A DNA stretch of 64,000 bases from Hyperoplus lanceolatus (lineage: Eukaryota > Chordata > Actinopteri > Uranoscopiformes > Ammodytidae): positions 21,725,001 to 21,789,000 of the forward strand of contig CM049398.1 of the NCBI GenBank assembly GCA_026929865.2, read 5' to 3'. Under the pieces are notes generated by a model. It was not told where the DNA came from, made no database searches, and saw nothing but the letters and a program-made list of their open reading frames with translations. Positions 35,842 through 50,543 of the stretch are shown piece after piece. Numbering within the stretch: position 1 is the first letter of the stretch; the number at the start of each line of letters is the position of its first letter. The position numbers and the translations under genes were made by a program.

Positions 35842-36844
35842 ATGGCTTATTTAGCATTACTGGAAGATCTGGCACAAAGAAGGATCCGGAGGAGAGGTCT
35901 TCCACGACCATGACGACCCGTTTTCCAGAAACGATCAATGGCTCATGAGCCGCTACCGACTGCCAAGAGCAGTCCTCCTGAACCTCTGTGCGGCGTTGGG
36001 CCCGGCTCTACAGAGGAGCACGCGCGGAGCAAGCCTGCCAGTCCCGTTCAAGTGCTCTCGACCTTAGGATTTCTGGCAACCGGCACTTTTCAGAGGGAAC
36101 TGGCCGACAGGTCGGGTATTTCGCAGCCAACCCTCAGCCGTGTTATGCCAGACGTGTTAGGAGGAATTATAGGTTTGACACATCTGTATATTCAATTTCC
36201 TTACACGGTGGGTGAACAGGCAAATAAAAAAGCGCAATTTGCAGCAATGTCCGGTTTCCCAAATGTAATCGGTGCTATTGACTGCACGCATGTTGCTATA
36301 AGGGCGCCAAGTGTGGATGAAAATGTTTTTGTCAATAGAAAGCATTTTCATTCAATGAATGTCCAAATCATTTGTGATGCGGACATGATGATTACAAATG
36401 TAGTGGCTCGGTGGCCTGGGTCAACCCATGATTCATTCATTCTGCGACATAGCAGTGTTGGACAGAGACTTGAAGCGGGGGCTGTGTGTGATGGCTGGCT
36501 TCTAGGTAAGCCTGATTAATGTATGTGTAAAAAAAACTACATTTTGGTATACTTCAGTGTCTAACCTTTCCTAACGTTGCAGGAGACAGTGGCTATCCCC
36601 TCACACAGTGGCTGCTGACCCCTTTCCAAAACCCTCAAACTGAGGACGAAAGGCGGTACAACGTGCGCCACAGCCAAACGCGGGCTATTATAGAACGCAC
36701 GATCGGCCTCCTCAAGGGCAGGTGGCGTTGCCTCGATCGTCAGGAGGGAGACTATCCTACAACCCCGTTAAGGTGTGCAGGATAGTTCGGGCCTGTGCAG
36801 TCTTGCACAATTGGCACAACAAAGAGGTGTGCTCTCCCTCCTGA
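35842..36844 (+). pseudogene. HARBI1-like PIF/Harbinger transposase
   Basis: It starts MAYLALLEDLAQRRIRR at the ATG at 35842. One shift near 35885 precedes FSRNDQWLMSRYRLPRAVLL, and another near 36045 precedes QVLSTLGFLATGTFQREL and SGISQPTLSRVMPDVL, a helix-turn-helix region. The DDE_4 catalytic core follows: VIGAIDCTHVAIRAPS (first Asp) and RWPGSTHDSFIL (second Asp). Exon one ends at 36505 on a GT donor. The intron is 36506-36582 (acceptor TTGCAG). Exon two continues in frame as GDSGYPLTQWLLTPF and later QTRAIIERTIGLLKGRWRCL (third catalytic Glu), then one more shift before ACAVLHNWHNKEV and a stop at 36844. It would catalyse DNA cut-and-paste in the nucleus with the Myb-like partner; at least three shifts make it a pseudogene. 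Confidence 0.88.
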
Positions 36845-36977
36845 CGCAGATGGTGGGGTTGCCCCTGACCCCACCCATACCCCCAGGCTTTTGAGCCAAA
36901 TGTGGCCGCTGTCGCCAGCGTTTGGCTGTGATGCGTCGCATGTAAAACAAACAAGGTATTGTAGCATTTATTTTATT

Positions 36978-37970
36978 TTATTTGTTAAGAAATTGTTGCA
37001 TCGTTTGGTTTATGGCTGACAATACATCCCTGATGCCCTGCAGCTCCTCGCAACATCTCTCACAGCTGCAACGGTCTCCCCTGCAGCTGCAGGACCTGTC
37101 CGTGAGGACTCGGTTGCTGGCCCCGGTTCCGCTGGTGGAGGCACCCACTCCGCCGCTGGTGGAGGCACCCACCCGCCGCTGGTGGAGGCACCCACTCCGC
37201 CGCTGGTGGAGGCACCCACCCGCCGCTGGTGGAGGCACCCACTCCGCCGCTGGTGGAGGCACCCACTCCGCCGCTGGTGGAGGCACCCCCGCTGGTGGAG
37301 GCACCCACACCCCCTGGTGGAGGCACCCCTCCGCCGCTGGTGGAGGAACGGCTGGTCGAGGCACGTGCCGCTGGATGCAGCACCCCCAGCCCCGCTGGTC
37401 GAGGCACCGCCGGTCGAGGCACCGCCGCCGCTGGACGCGGCAACCCCCCCCGCTGGAACACGTGGCAGCTGTTTTTTTTTTTTTTGGGGGGGGGGGAATA
37501 ATAAAAAAAATAATTAAAATTCCATGTCTCTTTCTACTCATTTTAAAAAAAATCAAATACTAATTACTTACTCGAGTAATCAGGTGGCCCACACGCATCA
37601 GTGTCACCTTCCCCCTCAGAGACCACGCCCACAGTAGGGATTCCCCTATAATGCTGGCCATCCTCTCATCATTGGGGGTCAGCTCCGGTGTTCCCGTTCC
37701 CCTCCCGTGGCCGTCACGCTCCGGCGATGAAGCGCCAGGCGCTTTGGCATCAACTTTCAGGTCCGACCACTTTTTAATTTCGGACACTGTCCGACCCTCG
37801 GACGCCGAGGCATTGACAGCGTCCGCCACCAATTGCCACTCTCTGGCCTTTTTCGTTTGTAATTCCACTACCGTGGCTACCAAATAATATATTTTTTTTT
37901 CCACTTCAGTGATTAGCGCCTCCACCTCGCACTGTGTAAAATTTCGCTTCTTCGTCTTTTTCTCCGCCAT
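36978..37970 (-). pseudogene. Myb/SANT-like protein of the Harbinger element
   Basis: Exon one starts MAEKKTKKRNFTQCEVEALI at 37970 and runs through KAREWQLVADAVNASASEGR and TVSEIKKWSDLKV, the Myb/SANT-like domain of Harbinger accessory proteins. TPELTPNDERMASIIGESLL then follows out of phase. Shifts lie after SDLKVDAK and after ESLLWA. A donor CGA|GTAAGT is near 37573 and an AACAG acceptor is near 37472, across a homopolymer (C-run then A-run). Exon two is largely a 24 bp minisatellite encoding VGASTSGG, then a Cys-rich segment and a helical tail CEELQGIRDVLSAINQTMQQ ending FLNK at 36978. In active Harbinger elements this protein brings the transposase to the nucleus and to the ends. This copy is frameshifted. 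Confidence 0.8.
37132..37360. repeat. Coding minisatellite, ~24 bp unit
   Basis: Tandem CTGGTGGAGGCACCCACTCC + GCCG units, with lengths alternating 24, 23, 24, 23, 24, 24 and then shorter variants. It lies in exon two of the Myb/SANT-like gene. On the minus strand it reads VGASTSGG, WVPPPAAE or GCLHQRRS depending on frame, with no stop in any frame. Confidence 0.92.
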
Positions 37971-38218
37971 GATTTCATGAATGAATATTCATTTAGGGCG
38001 TTCCTATGACTATTTATAGGCAATTATGGGCGTGAAATTAAGCCTTCAAAGCTGCGCCACATTTAGTATTGATTGTGATTTACGAAGGGACACAGGCGTA
38101 GGACGTGCGTGCGCACTGCTTCATAAATCGGAAAATATCTTTCGCACGCACTGCCCTAAATCCTACGAAAGCAACCTTCTAACGCAAATCCTACGCAAAG
38201 TTTGATAAATGAGGCCCC

Positions 38219-40444
38219 TGGGCTCAAATAGCTTTGAGTGTTCAACAATGAGACTATTAGCTTTTAAATACTCAGGATACCAAAACAGGTTAACTCAATA
38301 GTCCCTCTGCTGAGCAAAATTATTTGGGACGTAATGAACTATATTCAACCAGTCGAATGGAAAAAGTAAATTTTACAACTGTGTAAGGTCACAAACTACA
38401 ATGCAACAAATGACAAGGAGGGAAATATTCACATAATTCCATAGGCAGATCAACAACATCAGTTCAAGGAATAAGTGACGACATGCAGGGTGAAGCAAAG
38501 TGCAGACACATTTGTTCACTGCAATATTCTTTCTTTGTAGGTTTTGTGTTCTCCGCCCTTCTGTGCCTTTCCTTTCAATGTGATGTTGGGGGGGGGGTGA
38601 TTGCAGCTTTTTTTTCATGATGTTATTATTTTTTTGGCCTGATGCTTGCTTTTTTTCATTAGAATTTTTTTATATCAAAGCAGGTGAGGTATCTGTGACT
38701 CTCATCTCATTTGTTTTGCTCTCTCATTCCCTGCCTGTCTCATCCCTCTTTCCCCTACCAGGGAGGAAGACAAGCAAAAGCACATGTCAGCCATGTTCCT
38801 CGTCTCCTCCTCTCCCTCTTCTAATTTCTCCTCTATACTACACTATTCCCTCTGCTCGGAGCAGAGAAACCACAATGCTTGTTAATAACTTTCTGATACC
38901 ATTTATCTCCCTTTCACCACCACCATTAACTCCTTTGCTTTCTGTCATCTACTCCTGCTCCCTGTCTCCCCCTCTCTCTAACACACCATTTGTCTGTTTC
39001 AGTCTCATCTGTATTCTCCTCCTCCCATTCCACCTTCATAGTTCTCTATGCTGTACAGATACGACATTTTATCTCCTTCTCGTTACTGCAGCATATAGTT
39101 CCTGTTGCATGTGGTCATTTGATCTTCATGTGATCACAGCAATGCTGGAAAGCATTTGACCAAATAACACAAATGCATTGTCATTTAGATTGTGAAGTGG
39201 CAGATAAGTAACCAAAGTGTGTGGTTTTGGCTTTTCATCACAGAACTAAAAACTAAAGATACTGAATGGGATTGGATAAGGAGGATTTTATTGTTAGTTT
39301 TTTGATTTTGTATCAAATACAATTCTGATTCTTAAGTGATTCCTTTAGTTGTTGTTGATAATGAGAGTAAAAAAAAAATACAATTGGTGATGATAAATGT
39401 TAAATGTTAGTAGGGGCCAAGACCAACTGAGCCAGTCTGAATAATGTGATCCAAAATGGATGAAATGGCTAAAAGAAAGGGGGGGGGGAAATACTCACAT
39501 ACCACTGCAGTGACCCGAGTTTCATTCCCATCAGCCATGCCTCCAACTTAGCAAGGCTTTACTCACCAAAATAGCAAGATGTGCAGGGAGCCAGACAGGG
39601 ATCACCTTTCTTGTCTTTGTCTCGTAAATCCTGCTATTTAGGGATGATCAAAATGACATAATATGGCACAGTATTGTGTGATACGAAAACAAGAATATAA
39701 ATTGTGAGGCTAGAACATGATTGCAGCATCAACAAAGTTGTTTTTGGCTTTGTGAGCCAGAGCAAGGTCACCCGGAGTTCTCAAAAGTCAGAATATTGTG
39801 TTTACTGTCTCGCCAAGATGACACACTAGCTGGATTTAGATTCAACGTGAAGTACATTTTTAGCTTGTGTTGGTCGCTGTTTGTAATTGGCCAACAGCTA
39901 ACTGGCCAACAAACTTGTTAGTAACACTGCATCTTACATCTCAGACAGACTGATTATGAAACTTAACAAGAAATCTTAATTTCTTCCCAAAGCCTTTGTG
40001 CAATGTATCTCTTTGTGGCACCAGAATAGCCACAACATTTCACATTGAAACATGTTCAATTTGATTCAGCTCCTCGGGCTGGAACTAAATCTGCCCTGAG
40101 AGTGGCGTGCTTTGAAAATGCCACTGACAGGCGATATTCATAACATTTGACTAGGAAATTGGTGTTTTATCACAAAGAACATTTATATGAATTCAACTTA
40201 ATATAGTATCCGTTCATGACCATGTATTTTATGTTGAAACTTAGAACACAGATTTCACTCAACACTTCAAATAAAACAATGTTCAGGAGATAAATAAAAA
40301 AACCTCCAAAAGTTAAAGTGGCTAAGGAGAGATTGCATTTGGCTTAAAAGATACAATTGTTCTTCTTCATCAATACCTTTGCATTGGGGTTTGATATTTA
40401 AACATCAATGGTTAATTAGATTGTGCACTTTCAAATCCACTCAG
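38219..40444. other. Unique-looking sequence, no gene seen
   Basis: A 180-codon frame at 38617-39159 is pyrimidine-rich (Leu/Ser/Pro/Phe) with no domain, and I do not call it. Short G-runs lie at 38586-38597 and 39480-39488. Confidence 0.5.
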
Positions 40445-40452
40445 CTGTGCAT

Positions 40453-41638
40453 TAGGGATGCACCGATCCACTATTTTTAGTTCCAATCCGATTCCGATAT
40501 CTGGGTTTTGGATATCGGCCGATACCGATACTGTCAGATACGATATCATAATTATTCTACATTTCTTTGTTTGTGGTGACCTTATGTGTAAGGCTAGGAA
40601 GGCTTAAGCAATTCTGAGCAAGAAATATACACAAATGCATTAGGGCCGGGCCGAATAATTCGAATATCAAAAAACTTGTTTGTTAAGTTTGTATTCGAAG
40701 CTCGATTCAGTATTCCAAATGTATATATATTTTTTATATATATATATTTTATGTTTTTTTTTGCACAAACAGCTTAAACTGCAATATATGTTGTCAGCAA
40801 ATATTACTACTCAGATATACACGTTATATATACAACAATTGTTAAACTATAAATGTAATGCTCATTTAAAGTAAATTATCAAATTATTTGAACTTTGACC
40901 TAGTTGGCCACCGTCCTTTCAAAGAGCAATCGGTGATACACCAGCGGTTGGCTACGTGACATTGTCAGAGCGAGGCAAACTAAAAGCGGCTCCAAGCACA
41001 GTAGGAATACAGAGAGGGAGGAAGAATATCAGCATATGTGTTTCACTTAACTTTATACCACAACATTAGCGTGATCTTGGAAGGAAAAGCAGTGCTCGGC
41101 GAAATGCTAACGTTAGCTTAGCTTAGCTGTTTGTTTAAATTCCCTATGCAGTGCTGCTATTGCCAATCAACAGACTGCCTTGCATCATAGGAATACGCAG
41201 TCAATAATGGATATAATATGGATACAAAAGACTATCAATATTGGATCTTTTGTATGGATTAATAAATCCCCGAAAATGCATGTTCCAGGATGGATTAATA
41301 AACTCGTTTAAGCGACGATGGCACAGCTGATTTGGAACGGAACAACAGCTCTGTTCGCTTCCACGGGGAAAAAGTAAGAAACTCAGACTTTGGTGTTTTT
41401 TTAGAACCAGTATTCAAATCATATCTCCCTCCACCGAACGTCGGCATCTGCTCGCGCGGGGCTTTCGCTCTTTCATAGTTAAAAAAAAAAAAAATTAAAT
41501 TAAATTAAATTAATTTAATTTAATTTAATGTTTTTTTTTATCGGATTTTATATCGGAGCTGTCAGTCCGATATCCGATCCGTAGATTTCGCCCATATCGG
41601 ACCGATACCGATACTGGATCGAATCGGCCCAATCCCTA
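40453..41638. mobile_element. hAT-type element with TAGGGATGCACCGATCC end
   Basis: The left TAGGGATGCACCGATCC is matched imperfectly by the inverted right end (TAGGGATTGGGCCGATTCGA read inward). The perfect 8 bp duplication CTGTGCAT lies at 40445-40452 and 41639-41646. Subterminal GATATCGGCCGATACCGATA boxes occur at both ends. A second hAT-like start, TTAGGGCCGGGCCGAATAAT (40640), has no visible partner and may be a truncated nested copy. No transposase. Confidence 0.92.
41481..41529. repeat. A-run and AT palindrome
   Basis: Four TTAAA-type units followed by their exact mirror complement, forming a perfect AT-only palindrome of about 36 bp near the right end of the hAT element. Confidence 0.85.
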
Positions 41639-42526
41639 CTGTGCATCTGCACAAGTACCTTGATTTGTGTTTGAATGCTCACGTGTGCTTGCATTCCTTC
41701 CTCAAAATGTATCTGTTGTGTTTACACATTCCTGCGGCTGCTCTCTCCCATGCCCCGAGGAATTTCCTGGAGTTCCCTGTTTCCTGATCACCTGCTATTG
41801 TCTTCCATCACAACACACAGACACACACGCACACACACACACAAACACACACAGGAATACAGGGGCACTTGCATACCACACGGCGTGCCACATCATGCAC
41901 ACAGAGAGAGAGAGAGAGACATACACACTGACAGTCCTCAGAATGATAATCTATTATAAAAGGAACCCATCCCTTTCCTGAATAAAGGTGTGTGTGCATG
42001 TGTCTGTATGTATGTCTGTGTAGCTAAATATGTGTTAATTTAACAGCCAAGAGGTCAAAGTGTGTCCTCAATGACTCTAGCAAGGAAAAAAAAGCTTGGG
42101 GAAAAAAGAGGCAGGAGAAAGAATTCAGAGAGGCTACCAAAGAGGTTTAGGCTGATAACAATGCGGCTTTATGCTAGTCAATGTAATTGAATTATATGGG
42201 GGCTCACCACATTGAGCTGAATAGTGGCAAAACTGTTGTTAGTCAGTAGACTAGCAAACACATTTCCCATAGATTTCATGAACATAAAATGTAGTTTTAG
42301 TTTTATAATTCAAATGTGTAAGCGTAACACGGTAAGACTAAGAGTGATAACCTTTTAGTTCTGATTCTAGCTCGCTTTCACATCACATCTCAAATCTAAG
42401 GTCATTATTCTTGTTTTATATCTAATTCCTTTCTATAGCAGCAATTTAGCAGAATATATTAAAACATGTATAATAATGAAACACATAAGAAGAAAGGTGG
42501 GAATAGTGAAAAAGTACATTACAGAA

Positions 42527-42528
<2 letters not shown>

Positions 42529-42574
<46 letters not shown>
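42529..42574. repeat. (GT)n microsatellite
   Basis: 23 GT units. Confidence 0.98.
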
Positions 42575-42576
<2 letters not shown>

Positions 42577-43000
42577 ACGTAGAGGCCAAGAATAACAGAT
42601 TGAATAGATTGAGTGAGACGTGAGAAACGGACAGAAACTAATCAGGAAACAAATTAATAACAAAAAAAACAACATTTAAACAATACTTTTCAGAAACAGT
42701 GTAAAGCTCCTCACAGGTCAACTCTCCTGTTGTCAAAACAGTGGCACCTGTGAAAAGGAGTGGACGGGAGAGGGGAATTTAAGGTCAAAGGGGAAATGAA
42801 AGAGCTGAAAGGAGTGATGGATGCTGGAGTAGTGCTGCGGAGGAAAGAGAAGACGGTCAAATGTGAAGTAGATGTGTTCGTCTAGAATCCAAAGGTGATA
42901 AAAGAGCTGTTTCCCTCACAGCCAGCTCTCCTTATAGTTTAATGGCACGGCACTGATCCCCCACCAGCACTGGGTAACAGTTTTAACTGCTGAGAAAAGC

Positions 43001-43002
<2 letters not shown>

Positions 43003-43071
<69 letters not shown>
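43003..43071. repeat. (TG)n microsatellite
   Basis: About 34 TG units, followed by a short CGTG tract. Confidence 0.98.
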
Positions 43072-43073
<2 letters not shown>

Positions 43074-45251
43074 ATACGTGCGTGCGTGCGTCTTTGTCGT
43101 TTGTGTCTTTTCCGACCTCAGCAAGAGTGTTCTCTCTTGTGCATTTATAGATCTACCAATCCTTTTTCCACGTTCTTGTGTAGCGCACGTGCGTGTGTGT
43201 GTTTCCTGCTATTGTGTTTTACCTCAGATTCCACCCAGCACTAATTTGTCTGTGTGCCAGACAAACCTGCCTTCCTTAAGTGCCAACAGTTTCCATAGAG
43301 GGGTTGTGGCTTTTTTGTCATGGGTCAAGGCAAGCTTAGTTATAAATGTCCGGGGGGTCTTGTTTTTTAAAGCATATTGGCTTTTGGTTTCTGCATTTTA
43401 TTAGCATAACCATGCACACTTCTTCCAGTCTGTATGCATAAATAAAGCTAGTCATTTAATGACATATCCAACAAGAAAAAAAAGAAATATAAGCCCATAT
43501 CAGCCCATTCCACTTTAGTCTTAAACTCATGCTAGAAAATAAACTGCTGCATTCTGTGAGGGCAGATTTATTTGTAACTATCTAATTGATCTGTTGTTCA
43601 TATGTATATCACATCAGTTTAACACATGCGCATTTCCTCTAAGAAATTTGCTGACAAAACAGTTGCTTAAACTAATTTAAGGTTTATTGTGGCTGACCAC
43701 AATAAACCACAATGACCACAATAAACCCTGAGACCTGTTTACTCCATTAACCATCTGTTAGTTGACACCCCCGTTGTTGAAGGGGGCCTTTAAGTAATCT
43801 GTCTGATCAAAAGGTTGGAACTTTACTCTGTAACTCTGTTTGTTTTATCTATTTTTATTAAATTGTTTAAATTGAGAAGTTTCAGTTAATTTATTCCCAC
43901 AAGGTTTAACTGATTAAATACTTCCACGACACATTCCATTGTTTTACAATAAGTTTAATACATGTTTCTTATTATCACTATTTCAGCACTGTAGGTCCTT
44001 CCCAACAGACCCTGGGTGTGAATGTAAAGAAATAAGTAGTGTACCACTGGAGCTAGAGCTGCCTTCCACTTTCATTCTGCCTTTTTACTCGCGCCAGGAG
44101 CCGAACAGCGTACACTGATGGATGAAAGAAAGGTAGACCTGTTAAAAGTCACAACTACTCATGTAATTAGGTCATGTGAAAAATCCCGCTCTGCATATTT
44201 CATTATAAGATTTCAGCAAGTGATGTGTGTTGTGCCTCTTTCAGTTGTGTGTAATGGATCTGTTTTTCTTTTCTTTTTATCAAGGTGATGGTGTGAAAAG
44301 CCACTGAATTAAATCTCATACCCCCTCCTCTTTCATTTGATTTTTATGAGTTTTTGTTTTGAACAGCTCCCACTCCAGTTGCCTTTCAAACAGTTTTAAT
44401 ATTTTAATGCCAACACCAAAGACATGACCAAATCCCAGCTGCTATGATTGTTATTTTGATCAAAACAAAGTGAATGGTGGTGATGTTAACTGCAAATTGA
44501 GGTGCTGAGATGTCTGAGTGAGATCAGAGATATTAAAGTTTAAAGACTAAAAAAAAGTTTGGAAATCAATCTGCCTTAACAGTCCTTTACATAACATTCC
44601 TTTATGGTTATGGAAAAAAAGATGCTCCAGCAATACTCTACTGTGACTGGTTATGGATGATATAGTCAATCAGGGTAGTTTTTGTGCCCACGTTTTTCCT
44701 GTGGTCATCTGTGGCACTACAATCAGAATATCAGCAGTGGGCCACAGTGGGCCACAGTGGGCCTTTTTCCCCTATAGACTGTCATTATAAAATACACTTT
44801 TAAAAGGGTCACCTCAGATAAGATTCTCATAAGGTACATTCATACGATCAGTGTAATGTGAACATGTATTTGCATTGCACAATTTTAAATGGTCAACTTT
44901 GAAATTTGTAAAAACAGCCCAGAAAAAGGTAAAACAATTTTAACACATTTTCCCATGGTTCTGAAAATGATTCTTCTTTTACTTTAGCTGCAACATTTGT
45001 GGGTTCCCTGCAGAGTATTGATTAAAAAATATATAATAATCTCATTGAGAGTCAGACAACCACCCAAAAGTCACGCTCAAGGACCTTTTAGCTGCCAAGG
45101 TGCTTTCAGACATTTTGAGGCCGAATATCTCCTCTCACCATGCAGTCAGTCTGCTGTCCTTCTTTTCAGGGACGGTGAAATCTCTGCTGAGCATTTAAAA
45201 TATGGATGTTGGCATTTTATGCAGGCAGATAATCCACATACAGATACATTG

Positions 45252-47045
<1,794 letters not shown>

Positions 47046-47053
47046 TACACACA

Positions 47054-47089
<36 letters not shown>

Positions 47090-47090
47090 T

Positions 47091-47133
<43 letters not shown>
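47046..47133. repeat. (CA)n microsatellite, interrupted
   Basis: About 43 units with CTCA and CGCATG interruptions. Confidence 0.97.
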
Positions 47134-47135
<2 letters not shown>

Positions 47136-47220
47136 TAAAGGTCTGCTTTGCACTGCCTACACACACATGTATGCCTTTGTTTCATAAACACATTATCACA
47201 CAGCACGTACCCATGCACAT

Positions 47221-47940
47221 TAGGGGTGGGAAAAATAATCGATTTTCCGATTAATCGCGATTCTCTCTCGAACGATTCCGAATCGATTCATAAAAGTTAA
47301 TAATCGATTTATGATTTTTATTTATTTTTTACTAGTATTTAATATTAGTATTTCCTGCGCCATTGCACATGCACGCCACACAAGTGCGAGTTGTTAAAAG
47401 TGGCGACAAAAGGGCAGAGAGCAGCAAACCCATATGACCTGCACTGGCTTTGTGTCTGTTTACGTTTTTGTATGAGAGCTGAATTCCAAGCCATACTTTT
47501 TGCACATGTGTTGAAATGACATAGAAAATAACAGAATAGAAATCCTATAGAAACATGATTCACAAGAGTAGAAAGAAAATTAAACTGAATCGGTTTAGTT
47601 TTTACATACTTCCATATTGTGTTGAAAGCTGCATTGATTATTGCAATGGTCATAGAAAGTCATATTTGTGACAAGAAAAGCTTTTTCTCTAATACAATAT
47701 TAGAGAAGGTAATTCATCTGTTGATTGTATTTAATGATCATCACAAAAGTAGGAAGTGATTAGCAAACTCTGAGTAGCCAACTCAGATGTTTATATAAAT
47801 ATATTTTTGAAAATCACACATAGGTATGTACGTAAAAAAAATTGCATCGAGATGCATTGAGAATTGATTTTGAATCGAATCGTTGACCTCGGAATCGGAA
47901 TCAAATCGAATCGTGAGGTGCCAAGAGATTCCCACCCCTA
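47221..47940. mobile_element. 720 bp hAT-type MITE
   Basis: The ends are TAGGGGTGGGAA and its exact complement. The perfect 8 bp duplication ATGCACAT lies at 47213-47220 and 47941-47948. Subterminal arrays of ATCGATT/GAATCGAATC boxes are present at both ends. No transposase. Confidence 0.94.
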
Positions 47941-49070
47941 ATGCACATGCATTTGAATCTTTCAGCTGGGAGCCTTGCCATTGTCTAACCCAGCTAGAAG
48001 AAGCCAGTGTTTCTGTTCCCAGACTATTAATTATGTCATTCAGTGATAAATGGGCAAAAGTGGCATTTGCTTGATGCTGTAACCACACAAATATAGATGA
48101 CACTTGGAAGGAGGATCACCAAGCAATGCAACAGCAATTCATCAGCAATCTCTAAGAGAAATGTACAATTATTTCAGTATGTTGTAAGTAAGAAAGTCGT
48201 TTCATACAGTATAATTAGCGTTAACCACTTTGTAGGCAACTGCAGACATCTAAAGGCCAAATCAAAGTACTAAATGGAATAGGGAAGTTAATGCAGTCAC
48301 CCACAATGTTCATAGGATCAATTAGATGTTGCCTTTACACATGCAGGCTCTTAGGTCATGGAGCTTTGAGCCATTAGCTCACATTACTAGTATTTTCATC
48401 ATGAAAATGAAACATGAAAATCATGTTTATCAAATGACTTGCCTTCAAAGCGTGAAGGAAGCCGCACACACATGGCCCACCCACACAGCTGTTTTCAGTT
48501 CTATTAGCTTCAATCATCTCAGAGCTGTGTATGAGTCTACAGACCGTGATTGATATCTCCTGTGCCTCCACTGTTTGTTTTTGCTGCACCTGTTGGGGAG
48601 GATATACTTACACTATTTACAGAATTTTTAGTACAAGGAGTTTGGGGACATTATAAATTGGAAGCATAAATGCACCAAGCCAAAACTTAATCAAATCAAG
48701 TCTAAATTAGCTAAATAGGCGACAAAGCGTGTGATGGTGTGCAGAACAATTTAGGTGAAGTGTGGGTTTTAGTTATTCGACTTGAGTAAACCCATTTCAT
48801 CTCACCTTTCTCTCTTTTCAATTATTTTAAAATTAATATTTTGAAATAGTGTTTTAATTCAGAATGGTTCTTTGGGCCACAGCACAAGCTTGCTCTGTTC
48901 CCTAATTGCCCTAGTTTCATTAATTCATTTCCTTCATTTCCTCTCTCAGTCACTTCATCCCTTCTTACCTTCTGTCCCTTTCTATCTCAAGGGGCTTCGA
49001 GGGCAATTAGGTTGTTTTACTGCTGCTCTAGTTTTACTGGCTTTGGAGCAACACTATAAACACTAATTAA

Positions 49071-49179
<109 letters not shown>

Positions 49180-49275
49180 GCAAAGCTAATTGTGCTCTCA
49201 AAACCATACACATTCTCAATTGTTGAAAAAGTAATACTGACCATATAATGCACACATACATATTAATACATGCAG

Positions 49276-49284
49276 AGATAGATG

Positions 49285-49379
<95 letters not shown>

Positions 49380-49380
49380 G
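49276..49380. repeat. (GATA)n microsatellite
   Basis: About 26 GATA units with one GATG near each end. Confidence 0.98.
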
Positions 49381-49727
49381 TTTGTTATTTGCTCAAAAAA
49401 CGCAATCACACAAGCAATCTCTGATATTCTTAGACATGTATTATGTATGTATATCTAAAACCAAGCCCGTACATAGCAACAATATATTCGCTTGCATGCT
49501 TCAATTTCTTCCACACGGAAGATGCTTTTTGGGCGAACAAGTTCACTTCAGCTTCATTGTGGCCTATACTGAGCTTGAATAATGAGTGGCAGGACTATCA
49601 GTGCGGAGTGTGTTATTTATAATGCAGCAGCTAATTAGCATTAGCCATATCAAGAGGGTATAAAGATTTGCTACTAACGATTGAAGAGAGGTGTTAAGAA
49701 AGAGGATTAAAGCCACACCTGAGCTTA

Positions 49728-49730
<3 letters not shown>

Positions 49731-49809
<79 letters not shown>
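49731..49809. repeat. (GT)n microsatellite
   Basis: About 39 GT units. Confidence 0.98.
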
Positions 49810-49810
<1 letters not shown>

Positions 49811-50463
49811 TTGACAGGCACGGTATCGATCCACTGGGGCGTTGCGTAATGATGACTGGTGCTCACAAACATGCAGTATAGATGAACGTGTGTGCATGAG
49901 TGCAAGAGACATAGGCCTCAGTGGAGACTTACGCAGCTTAAAGCAGAGCCTGCAGACACGCAACACCAGAGCATTCCCCTTCTCTCATATAGAGACACAA
50001 CCTGACACAAAGAGATCCACAAGACAAGATTCAACATAGAGGGACCTGGTTCACAGGCTCTGCCCACAGCTATGAATTACCTTCACATGTCTTGGCATTG
50101 TGTAACTGCAGGTGAATGCATATTATGACTGACGCAGAAAGCCTCGACTGTGTTATGGTTCCAAAGGTATCACTGACCTTCCGGAACAATAGAAGGCAAA
50201 ATGATTGACATTCACAGACAGCATGGCACTTTGGAAACTTCACATTCTTGCTCTCCATCATACGAGAGACACTCACAGAGGCGCGATAGCACACGCTGAG
50301 CGCGCGGGAGTATTTTTGGTATCATTAATGGGCATTTGTATTTGAATATTAATGAACTCTGTGTGCAATGCAATTTTACAAATGTTTTTTTAAAATTAAA
50401 TGAGGGGTTTCAAGGTTGGTGACTTGAAAGTCTAAAGCTCAAATATTTGTGTGAGTTGGACTT

Positions 50464-50465
50464 TG

Positions 50466-50520
<55 letters not shown>

Positions 50521-50543
50521 ATGCGTGTGTGTGTGTGTGTGTG
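50464..50543. repeat. Compound (GT)n(GCGT)n microsatellite
   Basis: GT units on both sides of about ten GCGT units. Confidence 0.97.

Larger units (their letters stand above)
34886..38218. mobile_element. PIF/Harbinger transposon with both genes, decayed
   Basis: The TIRs are GGGGCCTCATTTATCAA and its exact complement at 38202-38218. The 3.3 kb body has the classical PIF/Harbinger plan: a HARBI1-like DDE transposase on the plus strand and a Myb/SANT-like DNA-binding protein on the minus strand, convergent. Subterminal motifs with GCGTACGCAC and TGCGTGCGCAC occur at both ends. Both genes have frameshifts, so the copy is not autonomous now. A clean 3 bp target duplication is not visible. Confidence 0.9.

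Noticed and set aside
36982..37563. Plus-strand Trp/His/Pro-rich ORF over the minisatellite
   Set aside because: Antisense reading of the 24 bp repeat in the Myb/SANT-like exon; the real gene is on the minus strand.
38617..39159. 180-codon ORF rich in Leu, Ser and Pro
   Set aside because: It arises from a pyrimidine-rich tract; low complexity and no recognisable family.
40640..40700. A second hAT nested in the 40453-41638 element
   Set aside because: The left-end-like TTAGGGCCGGGCCGAATAAT has no matching right end or duplication, so it is only mentioned in the host element entry.
49276..49380. CRISPR-like array or other regular repeat system
   Set aside because: It is a simple GATA microsatellite with no spacers; nothing CRISPR-like occurs in this eukaryotic window.
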